Below, one piece after another: positions 1 to 11,152 of a stretch of DNA of 64,000 nt. Positions within the stretch are counted from its first letter, which is position 1. Every line of letters starts with the position of its first letter. The notes below the pieces were generated by a model, which had not been told where the DNA came from, did not search any database, and was given only the letters and a program-made list of their open reading frames with translations. The position numbers and the translations under genes are program-made. The stretch is taken from NCBI GenBank assembly GCA_031835245.1, contig JAVKOQ010000203.1:1-64000 (forward strand), in the 5' to 3' direction. The DNA is from Balamuthia mandrillaris. Lineage: Eukaryota; Discosea; Longamoebia; Balamuthiidae.

Positions 1-420
1 GAGAGCGCTCTCTCTCTTGTCCGGGCTGCTCAGCTCCAACACCAACTGATAGATCCGTTCTTTGGAGACACTGCCTTCGGCAGAGGAAGAGGAGGGCGAG
101 GAGGGAGAGACGAGTTGTTGTTGCTGCTGCTGGTGCAGTTGATGTTGGTGCTGAGGGTGTTGTTGTGGATGGCCGACAGACGAGGAGGAAGAAGAAGAGG
201 GCATAGGGGGAAAAGCAGAGAGGGAGTTGAGAGAGGCCGCCATGGAGCTGGAGCTGGTGGGGGTTGGAGCGCGCCCATGCCCAGCCACCATGCCCAAGTA
301 ACTGCCGTTGGAGGCTGGGTGTGAGGATGAGGCAGAACCAGAGGAAGCAGAGGAAGGTGGCGGCGTTTGCATGCGTGACGCAAGGGAGTGTGTGGGCTGC
401 ATTTTGGGGTAGTGTGACAT
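1..420 (-). CDS. CNOT9: CNOT9 (RCD1/CAF40), N-terminal part, cut by window start
   Basis: Reading the minus strand from the ATG at 420 gives one open frame to the window edge. About 110 residues are low complexity (Ser, Pro, Gln and His rich, with a run of six Gln), and the frame then ends in the sequence SKERIYQLVLELSSPDKRES. That ending matches the start of the conserved armadillo-like domain of CNOT9/Rcd1, where animals have EKIYQWINELSSPETREN. CNOT9 is the CCR4-NOT subunit that docks mRNA-decay adaptors in the cytoplasm. The Q-rich N-terminal extension is longer than in animals. A second in-frame ATG lies at 372. The rest of the domain lies beyond position 1. The match is short but highly specific to this family. 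Confidence 0.8.
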   Translation of the reverse strand, partial: MSHYPKMQPTHSLASRMQTPPPSSASSGSASSSHPASNGSYLGMVAGHGRAPTPTSSSSMAASLNSLSAFPPMPSSSSSSSVGHPQQHPQHQHQLHQQQQQQLVSPSSPSSSSAEGSVSKERIYQLVLELSSPDKRESAL

Positions 421-1557
421 TGAGTGTGTGGTGGAAGTAATAGTACACAGTGGTGGTGGTGGTGGTGGGGAAAGAGTGAGGGTTTTGTTAAAGCTTCACA
501 AAACTATTCTGGCACTGCGCATGAACGAAGAGGAGGAAGGGGGGAAAACAAAAGGGGGCACTGGCTTGAAGTCAACCAAGGCCTTGGTTGCTTGGTTGCT
601 CTCTTTCTTTTTTCTTTTGGGTTCCCATAATGACGTCAGATGAGATCACAGATCAATTCCGGAGTTCAACCCATTCCTGAGACTCCGCGGAGGAATTTCG
701 AGTATTTGCGGAAGGAATGCGGGAAACTTCGGCGCGGGTAATTTCAACGCATCCAAGCGGACCGGGGAAACCGTTGACAAGACCATCACCTGTTATCTCT
801 CCCCCTTCCTTCCTTCCGCTCCGCTACGCGCGCGTTTGTTTCCTACTCTTTCTGAGAGGAGAAAAATCGTGTGGGTGGGTGTGATGGAGAACGAATGACG
901 TGGTGGTGTTCGATAAAAAAAAAAAGTAAACAACAAAACCCATTTTTTGTATTATTTTTTGATATTTTTTGGATTTAAAAAAACACGGGATTGGTACGAC
1001 GAGTGTGGCACAAGCGAGAGGAAGCGAAGATTTTTTTTTCCCCTTGTGCTTGGTGAACAGGAGTTTTTTGTTTTTTTGCAAACACGCAGGGCAACCGCTC
1101 TGTGTATTTCAGGCAGAAATTTGCACGAAATCAAGCAAGAAAGAAGGACAGCAAACTGCTCGACTGCCTGGAGAAATCTATCGCAAGTTCTTGTGTGTTT
1201 GGTGTAGGCTTTTTGTTCGTCAAAAAGCAAAAAAAAAGGTTTGTTTGTTCTTCTTTCTTTCTTCCTTTCTTCCTTCTTCTTGTTGCCCTCTCTCTTCTCT
1301 TCACATCTCCCCTGCACTATTCCAAGCTCTACTTTTGATTTTTTGAAGAGAGACAACAAAAAGGAGAAGAGACCACATCAAGTTTTGCTCATTCGTTTAT
1401 TTCCCCTTCTTCTTCTTTGTTTTTGTTTTGTTTCAACAAAAAAAAAAAAAAAACAAAAGAGGCTGCCGTGTTTCACAGAAAACACTTTCATCGAGTTAGC
1501 TTTAGGCACTCACAGAAGAAAGAAAGGAGGGAGAGAGGAAAGCATTCACTCCTTGAG
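421..1557. promoter_or_regulatory. Divergent intergenic region between CNOT9 and the thioredoxin-fold gene
   Basis: No supported gene lies in this 1.1 kb region; the short open frames are low complexity. It separates two head-to-head genes and should hold both promoters. A perfect palindromic CRE/ATF site, TGACGTCA, lies at 631-638, and a half site TGACGTGG at 897-904. The right half is made of T-, CT- and A-rich tracts typical of 5' leaders in this window, with a pure A run near 1438-1452. Confidence 0.5.
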
Positions 1558-2925
1558 ATGCTCAGCAGCACCAACTTTGGAATGAGCGTGGTGACGGTGT
1601 ACATACGAAGCGAGACACAAACGCGGGACTCCTTGAGGAGGACCAAGAAGGTGGTGGACCTGTTCCAGACCAAGGGCCTGTCCATGCAACAGATCGACAT
1701 TGTGGACGTTACCCCCTACCCCAAGTTGGGATCGTGGCTGGAAGGTCAAAGCCTGCAAGCAGAGTATCCTCTCGTCTTTGTTGGGGACACTTGGGTTGGC
1801 GTATGTACCCCAACCTTGCTCTTCTTACCATTCGAAGCATGAATGACTTACTTATTCTCTGCGTTGCTTCTTTTCTGCTATCTCTAAGTTTTTAGAAGAC
1901 GTGGAAAAGGCCAACGCATCAGGAGAACTAGAAAAGCTTATGAAGGAGAGACTTCAAAAATGTTCGTTTTCAGCCTCGTTATCTTCTTTCCTTGAGACTT
2001 TCTAACCCTCTTTAATAGGCCTAACCGCAAAATCAACTATGGAATCAAGTGGCTACATAGGCAGCCTCTTGAACACAATGGCCTCAGCTTGGTCTCCTTC
2101 TTCCGCTTTGCCGCCCAACCTTCAATACCTCACACAACCACCTGACGATGGCGAAGAAGCAGAAGAAGTAGAGGCAGAAGAAGAACGAGAGCAAGCCGCG
2201 ATAGACACAGAAACAACGCAGAGTCAAAACGACACCAACAACGGCCCAAAGCCGTTTTCGCAAAGGAAGATGGAAGACGAGTTTTGCGAACTTCGTTGTG
2301 AGAGCGGAGATGAAAGCACAGAGAGCGGCTTGGAAGAAGACTCGGCCTGCTCTTCTTCTAGCAGTAGCAGTACCAGTGGTGTATCTGCTCGAGTTGCCAG
2401 CGACAGTCTCTCCGACTTTATCAAGCTCAAAGATGAAGAGTTTGGTGATGAAGATGAAGTTGAAATTGAAGTCATGAGGACGAATTGGTTCTGGCGACGT
2501 ATGCTATTCCTCCATCTTTTAAACACTATTCTTCTGTTTCCTCTGATGATTCTATTCCATTCAAAAACAGAGCAAAGTAGGATGCTCCGCTTTGGAAAGG
2601 AAACCTTTGAGCGGATAGACCCAAAAACAAATGAAACAAGAGCCATCTTTCGTTACTCCGCTATTGACAACATCTCGTTAAAAGATGACACAAATCTTGT
2701 GATAAGGTTAGTTCTCCTTCATTTTTTAAAATATATATTTCTTTTCCTTTGTTAATACCTTGTTCTCTTTCCATTGAAAACAGGTTTACGGATGGAACAG
2801 AACCACAATACATGCAAGCAGCTTCCATCCGAAAGACCAGACAGATAATCCACCTGTTGACCGAGAGAGGAGCCAGCTTGGGGCACATGGTCTACGTTTT
2901 GGATGGAAGAGGTAGTGGCAGCTAA
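1558..2925 (+). CDS. Thioredoxin-fold (SH3BGRL/glutaredoxin-like) protein with C-terminal PH-like domain
   Basis: Predicted exons are 1558-1800, 1889-1961, 2019-2498, 2571-2706 and 2784-2925 (357 aa). Residues about 8-110 look like an SH3BGRL/glutaredoxin fold: a VTVYIRS first strand, a DIVDVTPYP segment, then YPLVFVGDTWVG followed after the first intron by FLEDVEKANASGEL. There is no CxxC, so redox activity is unlikely. An acidic, Ser-rich linker follows. The last 90 residues (RMLRFGKETFERIDPKTNE onward, with FRYSAIDNISL and LVIRFTDG strands and a closing helix) resemble a PH-like domain such as that near the N terminus of RME-8/DNAJC13. A hydrophobic stretch encoded by 2499-2570 is best read as an in-frame 72-bp intron (GTATGC...AACAG). 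The domain pairing is inferred from pattern only. Confidence 0.65.
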
Positions 2926-3276
2926 AGTACATGGCCTTTTGCTTCCACGTTTTAACTACCTCTTTCTTTTTTGGTTATATTTTGGTTGTACATTTTTATC
3001 ATTTCTTTGTGGATAGTTTTTTTTTGTTGTGTGGAGGTGTGCAGAGGCAGTCTCACTTTTTTTGTGACTTTGTCATTCACGTTGTTGTTGCATCAGCAAT
3101 CTTAGAATACAAGCATTCATTATTTATTATAACTTGTTCTCTCTCTCTCTCTCTTGTCTCGTATCTCTCTATTTCTCAAGTCTCTTATCTCTCGTTCTCT
3201 AGTCGCTCCTCTCTCTCCGGTCTCGTCTGCTCTCTCTTCCCTCCCTCCGGTCTCTTGTCCCTCCTGATATCACTTA
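2926..3276. other. Intergenic, CT-rich
   Basis: Between two plus-strand genes. The left half is T-rich; 3140-3265 is a degenerate CT-rich tract (TCTCTC, CTCCGGTCTC). It probably holds the 3' end of the upstream gene and the leader of the next. No gene seen. Confidence 0.5.
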
Positions 3277-4797
3277 ATGGTGTTTTATAGCAAAGGAAAA
3301 AGCGGAGAAAAAGAAAGCACAGCAAATGCACCACACAGCAACACGCTCAGCAAACAAAAGGCAATACAAAAAAACATGGATGATGGAAGGAGGGCAATGC
3401 TGACGCCCCACCAGGCAAGCCCCAAACGACAAAAGCGCGCTCACCCTACTTCCGGCGATGGAGGCACAAGCAGCAACAGCCTCGCGCACGTTGCCCCTGC
3501 CAAGTCTAAGCGACCCTTGCGCAACCAAGTACCACAAGAACAGGCACAGGAACAGGAACGCAGCCTTGTGGAAGTACTGTTGCCAGAGGAGCTCGTTTGT
3601 CACGTTTTCTCCATGCTTCCCAAAGGCATGCTCGCCATTGCTGGCAGGACGTGCCGTCGGTGGTTCTACTGCTGCCCCCTCTCCTACCGCTTCAAGTTCG
3701 ACATCACCACGCTCTGCAGCCGTTTATCGCTCTTGAAGTGGGCTCAACAAAATGGCTACTCGTTAGACAGGTACACATGTGCCGCTGCCGCTGCCCAAGG
3801 CAACACGTCTGTGCTTAGTTGGCTCCGCGATGAAGAGCAAGGCTGTCACTGGGACGAGCTCACTTGCAGAGGTGCTGCTCTGCACGGACACTTGGAAGTG
3901 CTGCGGTGGCTTCGTGACAGAGGGTGCCCCTGGAGCGCCACGGTTTGTAGCAGCGCTGCCAGGAACGGCCATTTGGAGCTGCTGAAATGGGCGCGTCGGG
4001 CAGGCTGCGATTGGGACGAAGAAGTGTGCAGAATGGCGGCGAAGGAAGGTCGTTTGGATGTTCTGAGATGGGCGATGGAGCACGGTTGCCCTTGGGACGA
4101 GACGGCTTGCGCGGAAGCAGCCAGAAGCGGGCACTTGGAGATTGTTAAATGGATGCTGGATCACAAAGCTGGGGAGGTAGAGTTTGATCCGGTGTTCACT
4201 TGTACCTACGCCGCCTCAGGAGGACAGCTGGACGTGCTCAAGCTTCTTCGGGAACGAGGGTGCCAGTGGAGCGCGAACGTTTGCAGCAGCGCCGCCAAGA
4301 ATGGCCATTTGGAGCTGCTGAAATGGGCTCGTCAAGATGGCTGTCCTTGGGACTCGCAAGTGTTCTTCAAGGCCGCCATGAACGGACACTTAGAGGTGAT
4401 CCAATGGGCCTATGAGCAAGGTTGTCCTTGGCCCATATACACTTGTTGGTCTCCTCGCTCCGTCAGTGATGCTGCAGCAAGTAATGGTCACGTTCATGTA
4501 TTGAAGTGGATTCGTAGAAGCGTGAAAAGTTATGCTCATCGTCATCCCTGGAATGAGAGCACATGCGCTGCGGCAGCACGAGGAGGTCAGTTGGAGACGC
4601 TGAAGTGGCTCCGTGAGGAAGGGCACTGTTGTTGGGATGAAGAGGTTTGTGTGGAGGCAGCAAAGAATGGTCACCTGGAAGTGTTGCAATGGGCCAGAGA
4701 TAATGGATGCCCTTGGGACGAAAGGGTGTTCCGCGCTGCTGCTGAGGGAGGTCATTTAGAGGTGCTCCAGTGGGCGCAACGGAACGGATGTGCCTAA
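3277..4797 (+). CDS. F-box protein with ankyrin-like repeats
   Basis: A single-exon frame of 506 codons. An F-box lies at about residues 105-150 (LLPEELVCHVFSMLPKG ... GRTCRRWFYCC). Thirteen or so ankyrin-type repeats of about 27-33 residues follow, each with a core like GHLEVLKWARxxGCPWDE and an AA..G turn; they run to the C terminus. The class is common in amoebae, oomycetes and giant viruses, where the F-box recruits SKP1/cullin and the repeats pick substrates; that role is assumed here. The ATG at 3276-3279 follows a CT-rich tract; the ATG at 3376 (M34) has a better A-rich context and may be the true start. The repeats are close to each other in sequence, which points to internal duplication. 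Confidence 0.85.
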   Translation: MVFYSKGKSGEKESTANAPHSNTLSKQKAIQKNMDDGRRAMLTPHQASPKRQKRAHPTSGDGGTSSNSLAHVAPAKSKRPLRNQVPQEQAQEQERSLVEVLLPEELVCHVFSMLPKGMLAIAGRTCRRWFYCCPLSYRFKFDITTLCSRLSLLKWAQQNGYSLDRYTCAAAAAQGNTSVLSWLRDEEQGCHWDELTCRGAALHGHLEVLRWLRDRGCPWSATVCSSAARNGHLELLKWARRAGCDWDEEVCRMAAKEGRLDVLRWAMEHGCPWDETACAEAARSGHLEIVKWMLDHKAGEVEFDPVFTCTYAASGGQLDVLKLLRERGCQWSANVCSSAAKNGHLELLKWARQDGCPWDSQVFFKAAMNGHLEVIQWAYEQGCPWPIYTCWSPRSVSDAAASNGHVHVLKWIRRSVKSYAHRHPWNESTCAAAARGGQLETLKWLREEGHCCWDEEVCVEAAKNGHLEVLQWARDNGCPWDERVFRAAAEGGHLEVLQWAQRNGCA

Positions 4798-5122
4798 AAG
4801 TCCTCAGTTTTTAAGGGCAGACCAAGCACACCATGGGAGAACAGAAGCAAAAAAAGAGTACTATCGTAAATGAAGAAAATTCGCAATATATCCAAATAAT
4901 TGTATCGTTTATGGAAAATTATCGTAATATATCTGCAAATTTATGGATTCCTATAATTACAAAGAAAAAAAATAAATTGGAGACGAATAGAGACACAAGA
5001 AGAAGAAGGCAAGGTTTGTTGGGTTACGTTCTTGTTATGTCCACCTCGTGAACCTTACTCTCCTCTCTCTCTCTCTCTCTCTCGACGTTTCTTCCAAAGG
5101 TTCTTTTTTTTTAAAAAAAATC
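4798..5122. other. Intergenic, AT-rich then CT-rich
   Basis: The left part (4840-5000) is AT-rich and looks like a 3' flank. A CT microsatellite (about 5058-5083) and an A/T run precede the next ATG. No gene seen. Confidence 0.5.
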
Positions 5123-7404
5123 ATGTACGAGGCGGACGATTGCTACCAAGCTGTTTTGGAGGAGGAAGACTCTTCGGCGTCCTCCTCCTCTCCCTCGAGC
5201 AGAGCAAGGGCCGAGTTGGTTCAAGCGCAAGCCCAAGCTCGTGCGCAACTCTTTGCTCCTTCCTCTTCGCCGACCACCACCGCGCGAGCCAACTGGTCCG
5301 TTTCCTCGGCTAGCGGCGGCGGCGTGGACAGCGGCTATGCCACGGGTTACGCCTATGAAGCCGAGTTTGACGAGGAGGACAGCATTAGCTCCAGCGGTAG
5401 TGGCAGCAGCGGCAGTTCCAACACCAACGTAGGCGTCGCGGCTTTGAAGACAGTAGTTCTTCCTGAACGTATTTGGGTCAAGGTATGTTTTTGTTTTTTT
5501 TTTTTTTCAAAAAAATACTTTTAGCCTCCCATCTGATGACTCTAAACAAATAATAAAAACTGCGTGCAGATCTTTGAGTACGTTGGAGGGGAGTCGTTGG
5601 ATGTTGCCTCGCGTGTGTGCCAGCTGTGGCAACGTTTGAGCAAGGACAGGGCGGCCGAAGAACGGCCTGCCGAAAAGAGCCTTTCCGTCTGCGACTACTG
5701 GGCCGCCCTTGCCTTGGAGCAAATCAAAGAAATCAAGCTTAAAGGTTCCATTCTTCTTCAAGCCCTTGCTCTATATACTCGTTCTTCTCTCTCTGCTTCT
5801 CTTGCTTCTGCTTTTCTCTCTCTCACCCAACACGTAACTTTATGAAAAAAAGACAAGAAATACTACGAAGAGAAGAAGAAAAGGGAGAAGGAACGCTCTC
5901 AGAGAGTAGATGACTCAGCGGTGGAATACAAGCCCACCGACACCAGAATCGACTACTTGACCTCCACTATCTCGCTCATTCGCGAATACTTACCTCGTCA
6001 AGCTCGTACTTTGAAGGTTTATTATGCTTCTTGTTCCTCTTTCTTCTTCCATCGTTGACCCAGCAAATAAAAACTAACAACCACTGTTATGGTTTTTTTT
6101 TCCAGATGCAACAAAGTTTGATAGGGGATGAGGAACGGAGAAGTTTTCTCAACAAGCTTGTTGTCATCCTCACAAAAAACCTGCAAGAGACAAGCGTAAC
6201 GCTGAGCAAAATATTGGAGGGCAAGTTCTCCGTGAACGAGAACTTTGACATCTTTGAGCTCATTTTGAGGCGTTACTATGAGCAGTTGAGGGCCATGTTT
6301 CCTCCGTTCTCTCGAAGGAGTCCTCCAAAGTCGGTCAAGCCAGCCATCCCTTCTAAGCTCATCACCGACACTAGGGTATCGCTATCTTCGTTGATTTTGT
6401 TTTTTTTTTATATTGTTTTCTCGACTCTCTCTCTTTTTCTGCTGTTTGTGTGCTGTTATACCCTTCCCAAACGAACCAGAATAACATATAACTTTCTATA
6501 TTTAAAAAGGCACGTTTAGTTTGGGACAGTCGTATTGGAAGAGATAAATACCATGTCGACTTTGAGGTTTCTACCTTCCTCATAATCCATATTTTCAATC
6601 GTTTTGCTCTTGTCTCACATGTTCTCTCTCTTCCTCCCTTCTTATTCAGACATTTTACACAGATGTTATTTGCGAAGTATTTCCTAGCATTACAGCCAAT
6701 CATGAATGTCATCATTACTTTAGCTATTTTCTCAACTTTCCTCCCGATAACATGGTCACCACCTACAAGTTTGTTTTTTTTTTTTCGTTCTCTCTTCTTT
6801 TTTTTTTTCTATTTTTATTAACTTAAAAAAAATAGGTGGGAAGTATTAACGAGACTCTTTGGCCCGTTTAATGAGTTTGTGAACAACTTTCAAAAGTATG
6901 TGCTTGAAAAAGGTTTTCTGGGCTTGGTTGATCGTATCGGTGCTGAAGAGCAGCTCAAGGACCATCCTGATTGCGTTCTTCTTCGTTTCAGCAGAACTTA
7001 TCCCACTTGTTTGGTATGTTTGTTCTTTCTTTCATTTTCGTTTGCTTCTTCATCTTGTTCTTCTTGTTCTTCTTCTTCTTCTTCTTCTTCTTCTCTTTTT
7101 CTTCTTCTTCTTCTTCTTCTTCTTCTTCTTTCATTTCTATCTTACTCAATTGTTTATTGTGGTTGTTAAAAAAAATTAGGCGTTCAGCTTTACAACAAAA
7201 GACGGCAAGTTCGACCATTACACCAACAACCCGGTGTGGAATGATCATCCTCCTTTTAAAGACAAGCGCAGCCCTGAACAAGCCAAAGACAACATCCCCA
7301 TCGGAGAGTTCCTCCAAAAATTATTCTTTGCAAAGGGATACAAGCTTTTACCTAAACGAGTTGATGGCAAAAGCGTTGCTGAGCAGGTTTGTGATAGTAA
7401 GGGA

Positions 7405-7444
<40 letters not shown>

Positions 7445-8814
7445 TAAATCGCTAACCATGCTTATCGAACAGAGAACAATGTCAGCTTATGCTTCGTACC
7501 CAAATCCATATCTGTGCAGCGCTCTGTCAGACGAAGAAGAACAAGCAACTCCCTACTTAGATGACAGCTATATAGTAGACAGTCAAATCAACAAATCTAC
7601 TTCTTTCTCTACAAACAATAACCGCCCAGCGTCAACGGGTTACATCGAAGATGAAGAAGAGGAGGAAGGGTTGGCATACAGTAGCCCTACTCTCGTCCCT
7701 AAAACAACAACAAAGTTACAAAGTCCAAAGTTTGCCACGAAACAGGTTCAGAAGAAAGAAGTTCAGGAAGAGAATCCCTACGTTGATGATATTTACAGTC
7801 TAGCAGAAGAACCTAACGACGAGCCGTTCGCTCAACGAGAAAGATCCGTTTCCAAGACGACCTACTCTCGCTTTGAGCTGTCATCCACCGAAGCTTTTCC
7901 TGCTGTTAAACCGGAGAAAGAGAAGAAGAAAGAAAAGATTGACATAGAGCAGGAGTTGGAAAACGCTTCTGCTGTTTATGCGGACTCATCCGTTCTTGAC
8001 CTTGAAGCTAAACGTGGATTATCCCAACAAGAAACAAGCGAATGGACAATGACCCCAAGTGCAGCTGATAATTACTTGGACTGCGGATACACTGATACTA
8101 ACTTTAACTTTGAAGAAGGAGAAGAAGAAAGCCCAAAATCATCACCACGAGCAGCCGCTTCCTCTACCACCACTACTCCTTCTTCATGGAAAGATGTGGA
8201 GAACGAACTCTTAGTCGAAGGAGAGGAATACGGAGAATCTCCTCTTCTTGGAGCTTTTCGACCCGAAGTTACATCGACGGCTGCTGTCAACACTCCTGCA
8301 AGCGATGACATTTACGCTGCGGCTGCTGAACTGGACCTTGTTGCTGGCGAAGAGGACGAGAAAGAAACGCACCAAAACGAAGCTGAAGCCTCATCATCAA
8401 CGCACCAGAACGAGGAATATGCAGAACCTGCTGGCTTGGTGGGAGGCGTCGCGCAAACAGAACAAGTGGAGGAAGAGCAAGATACCGAACGGGACGCGGA
8501 ATATGCGGAACCTATTGACTTGGTGGGAGGAGTTGAACCAGCTGAAATCGTCTCCAACAATGAAGACAAAGAGGAAGATGAATCGCACTTGCAACAAGAG
8601 GAGAAACAGGGATTGCAAGCTGAATATGCAGAGCCGATTGATTTGGTGGAAGGGGTAGAACAAGCGACAGAGAAGGCTGCATCATCGGCATCATCGTCAT
8701 CCTCTTCAACAATATCAACTCCTGCACCGACGACGACTATTCCTTATAAGGAGCTGACGCAAAGACACCTCCTTCCAGCTCATATTGATCAGTCCGCTCT
8801 TGAGGTAGAGTTTG

Positions 8815-8859
<45 letters not shown>

Positions 8860-9003
8860 GACCCTTCATTTATTTTAAACAAACATCAGCAATATCTTTC
8901 GGATGAGGAGTTTATAACTGTGTTCAAACAGACACGCAAAGAGTTTTATGGGATGAAGGCTTGGAAGCAAGTCAACAAAAAAAAGGCCGTTGGACTTTTT
9001 TAA
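5123..9003 (+). CDS. F-box / Cbl-type TKB (4H-EF-SH2) / villin headpiece fusion protein
   Basis: Ten predicted exons with consistent phases: 5123-5482, 5570-5744, 5853-6016, 6106-6375, 6510-6566, 6650-6768, 6836-7013, 7180-7386, 7473-8804 and 8890-9003 (991 aa). An F-box lies at about 112-155 (LPERIWVKIFEYVGGES, then VCQLWQRLS). Residues about 165-510 follow the Cbl tyrosine-kinase-binding module in order: a helical block, an EF-hand-like block with VFPSI, DNMVTTYKWEVLTRLFGPF, and an SH2 fold with VLLRFSRTYPTC, in which R432 matches the phosphotyrosine-binding arginine, followed by AFSFTTKDGKF. A 444-residue acidic Ser/Glu tail carries tyrosine motifs. The last 55 residues are a villin headpiece (YLSDEEF, VFKQTRKEFY, WKQVNKKKAVGLF), an F-actin-binding fold. 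No RING finger is present; the F-box would take its place as the E3 link. Function as a pTyr-directed SCF adaptor is inference. Confidence 0.85.
7058..7132. repeat. (TTC)n microsatellite in intron
   Basis: TTC/CTT triplet runs inside intron 7 of the F-box/Cbl/headpiece gene, just upstream of its 3' splice site. Pyrimidine-rich on the coding strand. Confidence 0.85.
8817..8856. repeat. (CT)20 microsatellite in intron
   Basis: A pure CT run filling most of the last intron (8805-8889) of the F-box/Cbl/headpiece gene. It probably serves as the polypyrimidine tract. Confidence 0.9.
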
Positions 9004-9245
9004 CACAGCACTTCTCCTTTGTACTCTTCCCCTTATTGGTGCACAAAAGCCCCTTTTGTTCTTGTATTTTTGTTATTGCTAAAGTAAGCCTTCTCGATAA
9101 AATTATCTGGAATCTCAATTATTTAAAGAATGGTAGATACGCGTAGGACCCTTTGGAATCTCAACTATTGGTGGAATGATAAGAATTGGAAAAATTTAAA
9201 GTACGCGTGGCACGCAATAGAACAGCAAAGAAGAAGAGAGAAGCC

Positions 9246-11036
9246 ATGCTTGCTAGACCCACCACCACCGCCGCTGCGGCTGCGGCTACGCCCCATAGTC
9301 GCGTGTGGTGGGTGCCGCTGGTGCGTGCCACGACGTCAAAGGCCAGATCACAACTGCTGCCACCGCCACTCCCACAGAACCGACTTCCCCCTCTCTCCTT
9401 CAGCACTGCCTCTGCCTCTTTCTCTACTCTCCGCGATCAAGACAGAGGCAGGCCTGACGCCAGCAGGCGCTTTGGTTCTCGAACGCACAGAGAGGAGGAG
9501 TCTTTGCCATACGTGCCGAAGCCTGTCACCGTCGTATCCCCAAGGCAAACTGTCAAAAGACCGGTGGCATTCGTAGAAGACGAAGAAGAAGAAGAAGAAG
9601 GAGAGGATGCCTTGGGCTACTACGACTATGCTCTCACAGAAGTAGATCAACCGACCAACGCGCTGTTGAAGGAAAAAGAAGAAGGGCTGCTCATGAGCGA
9701 AGCCGACATGAGCCGCATGCAAGAAATAGACGCGGCTAGGATGGAGATGCTGGCCAAGAAAGCGAGAGGGGAGTCTGTGGTCACGGCGGAGGAATGGCTG
9801 CGCGAGGCCGTCATCAAGTATGGCTTTGCCCCGCCGGAGCGCATTGCCAAGAGAATTGCCAGAAGTGGGCTATGCTCCAGAAGGACTGCTGAGAAGCTGA
9901 TAGCGGAGGTATTATTCTCTCCTCTCTCTTTCTCTCCTCTGTCTCTTCTTTCCTCTCTTGTCAATAGAAAAATAAGAGATCTTTTGCGTCGAACCAGGGA
10001 ATAGTGACAGTGGATGGTGTGCCGGTAGAAACTCCCGCAACCATCGTTGACCCCAACAACGTTGTGCGGATAGCTGGTCAACAGGTTCTTGTCTTTCCCC
10101 CATTCATTTGTTCAAGTGTTCGTTGCCATCCTAGATTCTTATCCTCGGTCCTTCTCTCGTTTGAACACAGCTTCCAAGACAGCCAATCCCAAAGGTCTAC
10201 CTGCACTATAAGAAGCAAGGAGTGATAGTGACCCACCACGATCCTGAGGGGCGCGTTGCGTTATTTCCTCACCTACAGAACATGGGCCTTCCCAGATTGA
10301 TATCGGTTGGCCGTTTGGACTTTACCAGCGAAGGCTTGCTTGTCTTGACGAACAACGCTAGCCTCGCTCAATATCTCGAGCACCCTAAGCATGCCTGGAA
10401 GAGAGAATACCGAGTTCGCGTTCGCGGACACGTAAGCCTTCCTTGTTCCTTTTCCTGCTTTCTTGTCGTTACCGATCCATATGTGTAACACCTTAATAAC
10501 ACTACAGCTGACACAACGGCATGTGGAACGACTTCGAGAGGGAGTAACAGTGGCAGGCATCCATTACGCCCCCATGAAGATAGAAAAGACACAACGCGTG
10601 CCAAGGAGACTGGAAGGACAGCTGGAACGTCAGAACATTTGGCTGAAGGTGGTTCTCGCGGAGGGAAAGAATAGGGAGATACGTCGGGTCTTTGAGCATC
10701 TCCGGTTAACTGTGACACGGATTGTTCGCACTAAATATGGGTATTGTCTCTTCTTTCTTTTTTGCTTTTGTTTTCCTTCGTTTTCATTCTTTGTTCCTTT
10801 TGTTCTCTTTTTTTTTTCTTTTGCTTGGTTTTGTACTCTGTTTTTAACCCTCTTGCTTTTGTTGCGTTAAAGTCCATTTACAATGGGCAATTTGCAATCA
10901 GGTATGTTTGCCTCCAACACACCGTTGTTACAATAGTTTTTTCTGATTTATCATTAATATCACAGGAGATACAAAGCCAGTGCCCCTCAAAAATTTTCTA
11001 TTGGATAAATCCGACAAGTATTGGTGGGTCTGGTAA
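9246..11036 (+). CDS. RsuA/RluB-type pseudouridine synthase, organelle-targeted
   Basis: Predicted exons are 9246-9908, 9998-10084, 10171-10431, 10508-10740, 10873-10901 and 10966-11036 (447 aa). The first 65 residues are rich in Ala, Arg and Ser with few acids, as expected of a mitochondrial presequence. An S4 RNA-binding domain follows (ERIAKRIARSGLCSRRTAEK, then VTVDGVPV). The catalytic domain has the family signature GRLDFTSEGLLVLTNN, whose Asp is the nucleophile, and the closing LAEGKNREIRRVFEHL motif. The enzyme should isomerise a uridine in organellar large or small rRNA. The ATG at 9246 is the first in frame. Exon 3 may begin at 10183 instead of 10171; both keep the frame. The C terminus (DKYWWVW) is family-atypical and may reflect a missed splice. 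Confidence 0.85.
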
Positions 11037-11110
11037 CTTTAGGTCACCATCCATTCTCTTTGACGTCTAAACCAAAACCAAAAAAATTCATTCCTTATTT
11101 ATGCTTCTTT

Positions 11111-11152
<42 letters not shown>

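Noticed and set aside
2499-2570. Apparent transmembrane segment in the thioredoxin-fold protein
   Set aside because: The 72 bases begin GTATGC and end AACAG with a T-rich middle, and removing them keeps the frame, so it is an in-frame intron.
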